From: DALYJJ01 sp033763935
GTDB taxonomy: Bacteria > Acidobacteriota > Terriglobia > Bryobacterales > Bryobacteraceae
Direction: 5' to 3'
Assembly (NCBI GenBank): GCA_033763935.1
Contig: JANRJO010000068.1
Location: 139,338-203,337, forward strand
DNA: 64,000 nt
The notes beneath the pieces are model-generated. The model worked only from the letters and a program-made list of their open reading frames with translations. It was not told where the DNA came from and did no database searches. Shown piece by piece: positions 62,455 to 64,000 of this stretch. The first letter of the stretch is position 1. Every line of letters starts with the position of its first letter. The translations under genes were made by a program, and so were the position numbers.

Positions 62455-63246
62455 ATGAAGCTCCCGCTCTACCAGGTTGACGCCTTTACCTCCCGGCCGT
62501 TCGCGGGAAATCCGGCCGCCGTCGTACCGCTCGAAAACTGGCTCGCCGATTCCACCCTCCAGGCCATTGCCGCCGAGAACAACCTCTCCGAGACGGCCTT
62601 CTTCGTCAAGAACGGCGACCGCTACCATCTCCGGTGGATGACCCCCGCCGTCGAGGTCGACCTCTGCGGGCACGCCACCCTCGCTTCCGCCTATGTCATC
62701 TTCCAGCACCTGGAACCGCATCGGCAGTCGGTGGCCTTCGACACGCGTTCCGGCGAACTGCTGGTGGAGCGCGATGGCGAGCTCCTCTCCCTGGACCTGC
62801 CGGCCCGAAAACCCACCCCCTGCCCGCCGAGCGCGGCCCTGGCCGACGCCCTTGGCGCTCCTCCGGCCGCCCTCTTCGGCTCACGCGACTACCTCGCGCT
62901 CTACCAAACCGAAGAAGAGGTGCTCGCGCTGGCGCCGGACATGGCGAAGCTCTCCGCCATTGACCGCTTCGCCGTCATCGCCACCGCGCCCGGCAGGAAC
63001 TGTGACTTCGTCTCCCGCTTCTTTGCCCCCGCCAAGGGAGTGCCGGAGGACCCCGTCACCGGTTCCGCTCACGCTTCGCTGGTGCCGTTCTGGGGCGAGC
63101 GCCTTGGCAAGCAGCGTATGTTTGCCCGCCAGGTCTCCAGCCGGGGCGGGGAATTGCACTGCGAATGGCGCGGCGAGCGGGTCATTGTAAAAGGGCAGGT
63201 GGCGCCGTACCTTGAGGGCGCCATCACTCTCCCTGACGCCGACTAA
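62455..63246 (+). CDS. PhzF-family isomerase-like protein
   Basis: A 263-residue protein of the phenazine-biosynthesis PhzF/diaminopimelate-epimerase fold. YQVDAFTSRPFAGNPAAVVP and AENNLSETAFFV, where Glu is the catalytic base, are conserved, and DLCGHATLASAYV and DPVTGSAHASLVPFW follow. PhzF-like proteins outside phenazine clusters have unknown isomerase substrates. TACACT at 62441-62446 is a likely -10 just before the start. Confidence 0.88.
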   Translation: MKLPLYQVDAFTSRPFAGNPAAVVPLENWLADSTLQAIAAENNLSETAFFVKNGDRYHLRWMTPAVEVDLCGHATLASAYVIFQHLEPHRQSVAFDTRSGELLVERDGELLSLDLPARKPTPCPPSAALADALGAPPAALFGSRDYLALYQTEEEVLALAPDMAKLSAIDRFAVIATAPGRNCDFVSRFFAPAKGVPEDPVTGSAHASLVPFWGERLGKQRMFARQVSSRGGELHCEWRGERVIVKGQVAPYLEGAITLPDAD

Positions 63247-63375
63247 GGTGTTTCTGGGGCGCCTCCCTAAGTAAGAAGTTCGATTCCCGATTCCGAGAAC
63301 TATCCGATATGAAGGAAGAGAGAGTTCCGGAGGACAGGCCGGTGAGAAGTCCGGTGTCCTTGGCGGCGGAGGACG

Positions 63376-63447
63376 TGAAATGCTTAGCGGGCCTAGTGAC
63401 ATGCTAAGGGGCGCGACATGTTAAGGGGCGTGACATGCTGAGGGGCG
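63376..63447 (+). repeat. Tandem 17-bp repeat, three close copies and one degenerate
   Basis: Three head-to-tail 17-bp units occupy 63397-63413, 63414-63430 and 63431-63447, each of the form (T/C)GACATG(C/T)T(A/G)AGGGGCG. A fourth, degenerate copy (63376-63392) precedes them after a 4-nt gap. Every unit has an ATG, and AGGGG in one unit serves as a ribosome-site-like element 7 nt before the ATG of the next. The third ATG is the start of the CpaE-like gene. Confidence 0.85.
63380..63424 (+). other. Putative leader mini-ORF (14 codons) in the 17-bp repeats
   Basis: From an ATG at 63380, 7 nt after a GGAGG ribosome site (63368-63372), reads MLSGPSDMLRGATC then stop. The repeat ATG at 63401 lies in the same frame. 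A second mini-ORF from 63418 reads MLRGVTC then stop (63439-63441). Each stop lies just past the next unit's ATG. Expression is not shown; this is a candidate translational leader for the gene at 63435. Confidence 0.4.
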
Positions 63448-64000
63448 TAATGATATGCCCTGATCGCGCGCTGGGTCAGGAATTGGAGGTCGCCCTCCAG
63501 GAGACCGGCCAGGTGATGCTGGCCCGCCAAACGGACCACTACCCCGCACTGACGGAACTGGTTCGCATGTTGCGCACAACGGCGCCCCAGGTAGTCTTTC
63601 TGAGCGCGGAAACGCTATCGGAAGTGCAGGTCCTGACGCCCGCCATCGTGGACATCATTCCGGGCGCCCAGATCGTCGCCTTCGGCAGAATCTGCGAGGC
63701 CGACGTCCTGCTGGAGGTCATGCGCACCGGGATTCGCGAGTTCGTTCACGCTCCGTTTGACCGCGCGACCGTCGAGCAGACGCTCGCCCGCGTCTGCGAA
63801 GTCTTGGCCTTGAAGCCCCCCGCGCTGCTGGCTACTGACCAGTTGTTCAGCTTTCTGCCCTCCAAGCCCGGCGTGGGAACCACCACCGTCTGCGTGAACG
63901 TGGCTGCCGCCATCTCCCGCATGCCCGACATGCAGGTCCTGCTGATGGACATGGACCTCAATAGCGGCATTACCCGCTTCATGCTGAAGTTGACCAACCC
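63435..64000 (+). CDS. CpaE/TadZ-like pilus-assembly ATPase, N-terminal part
   Basis: Cut by the right window edge. Residues 1-125 form a receiver-like domain (MICPDRALGQELEVALQ, VVFLSAETLSEVQ, EVMRTGIREFVHAPFD) that seems to lack a phospho-acceptor Asp. A MinD/ParA-type ATPase follows with the deviant Walker A SKPGVGTTTVCVNVA and the LLMDMDLNSG strand. This order is that of CpaE/TadZ proteins that localise Flp/Tad pilus machinery. The ATG lies in the third 17-bp repeat. Downstream genes are needed to confirm a tad locus. Confidence 0.8.
   Translation, partial: MLRGVMICPDRALGQELEVALQETGQVMLARQTDHYPALTELVRMLRTTAPQVVFLSAETLSEVQVLTPAIVDIIPGAQIVAFGRICEADVLLEVMRTGIREFVHAPFDRATVEQTLARVCEVLALKPPALLATDQLFSFLPSKPGVGTTTVCVNVAAAISRMPDMQVLLMDMDLNSGITRFMLKLTN

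Noticed and set aside
63270..63300. tRNA-like T-arm string gttcgattccc
   Set aside because: No acceptor stem, anticodon arm or D arm can be folded around it.
63309..63407. 32-codon ORF before the 17-bp repeats, ending in the repeats
   Set aside because: It has no clear ribosome site and overlaps the better mini-ORF in another frame; too little evidence to call it a gene.
63397..63447. Considered as a CRISPR-like array
   Set aside because: The units are contiguous 17-bp copies without spacers and no cas gene is near.

Overview
The window is high-GC, densely coded bacterial chromosome and most likely comes from an Acidobacteriota of the Solibacter/Bryobacter type. The support is gene content: a GWxTD-domain secreted protein, a three-copy CHRD protein ending in a Solibacter-type TIGR03437 domain, a protein derived from an acidobacterial duplicated orphan permease (ADOP), carboxypeptidase-regulatory/beta-barrel outer-membrane proteins, and several small secreted proteins I can only place as acidobacterial hypotheticals. 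I see no tRNA, rRNA, CRISPR array, insertion sequence or integrase. No gene-free stretch exceeds about 250 bases.

Layout. 1-1179 (minus): an AAA ATPase translationally coupled to the start of a DUF4276 (TOPRIM-like) protein, a pair that resembles phage-defence ATPase/nuclease pairs. 1221-5635: small metabolic, secreted and cell-wall genes (VOC protein, HAD phosphatase, methyltransferase, L,D-transpeptidase). 5671-12959: carbohydrate and envelope genes, namely a glycosidase-like/glycosyltransferase fusion opposite a GH2 enzyme, then a minus-strand group of polysaccharide deacetylase, HAD phosphatase and glycerol-1-phosphate dehydrogenase. 13052-21307: WrbA, a PDZ/GAF/PAS histidine kinase with an NtrC-type response regulator behind a sigma-54 promoter, a frameshifted secreted-protein gene, a PBP4-type DD-peptidase, an FmdB zinc ribbon and LexA with a palindromic operator over its own promoter. 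21330-34104: DUF2934 protein, GWxTD protein, outer-membrane proteins, CHRD protein, glycerol kinase, a TonB-dependent receptor and a degenerate NtrC-like regulator.

34210-46503: an NhaR-like LysR regulator; a putative glycoside hydrolase with an e(P4)-type phosphatase (minus) divergent from a Gfo/Idh/MocA oxidoreductase - sugar isomerase - PhoD phosphatase operon (plus); the ADOP-derived zinc-ribbon membrane protein; and an OPT transporter - uridine kinase - SDR run. 46600-53339 (minus): the complete ligase-associated DNA-repair set (MBL exonuclease, ATP-dependent ligase, Lhr helicase, PdeM phosphoesterase) headed by a lipoprotein gene. 53391-63246: DUF58 protein overlapping a TonB receptor, a Uma2 nuclease, a three-gene heavy-metal RND efflux system (TolC, adaptor, pump) and PhzF. 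63376-64000: a 17-bp tandem repeat carrying nested mini-ORFs that runs into the start of a CpaE/TadZ-like ATPase cut by the window edge.

The best places to look for something new are the 17-bp repeat/mini-ORF leader before the CpaE-like gene, the NtrC-like protein that has lost its sigma-54 contact segment, the glycosidase/glycosyltransferase fusion that appears to lack its catalytic nucleophile, and the ADOP-derived zinc-ribbon protein.
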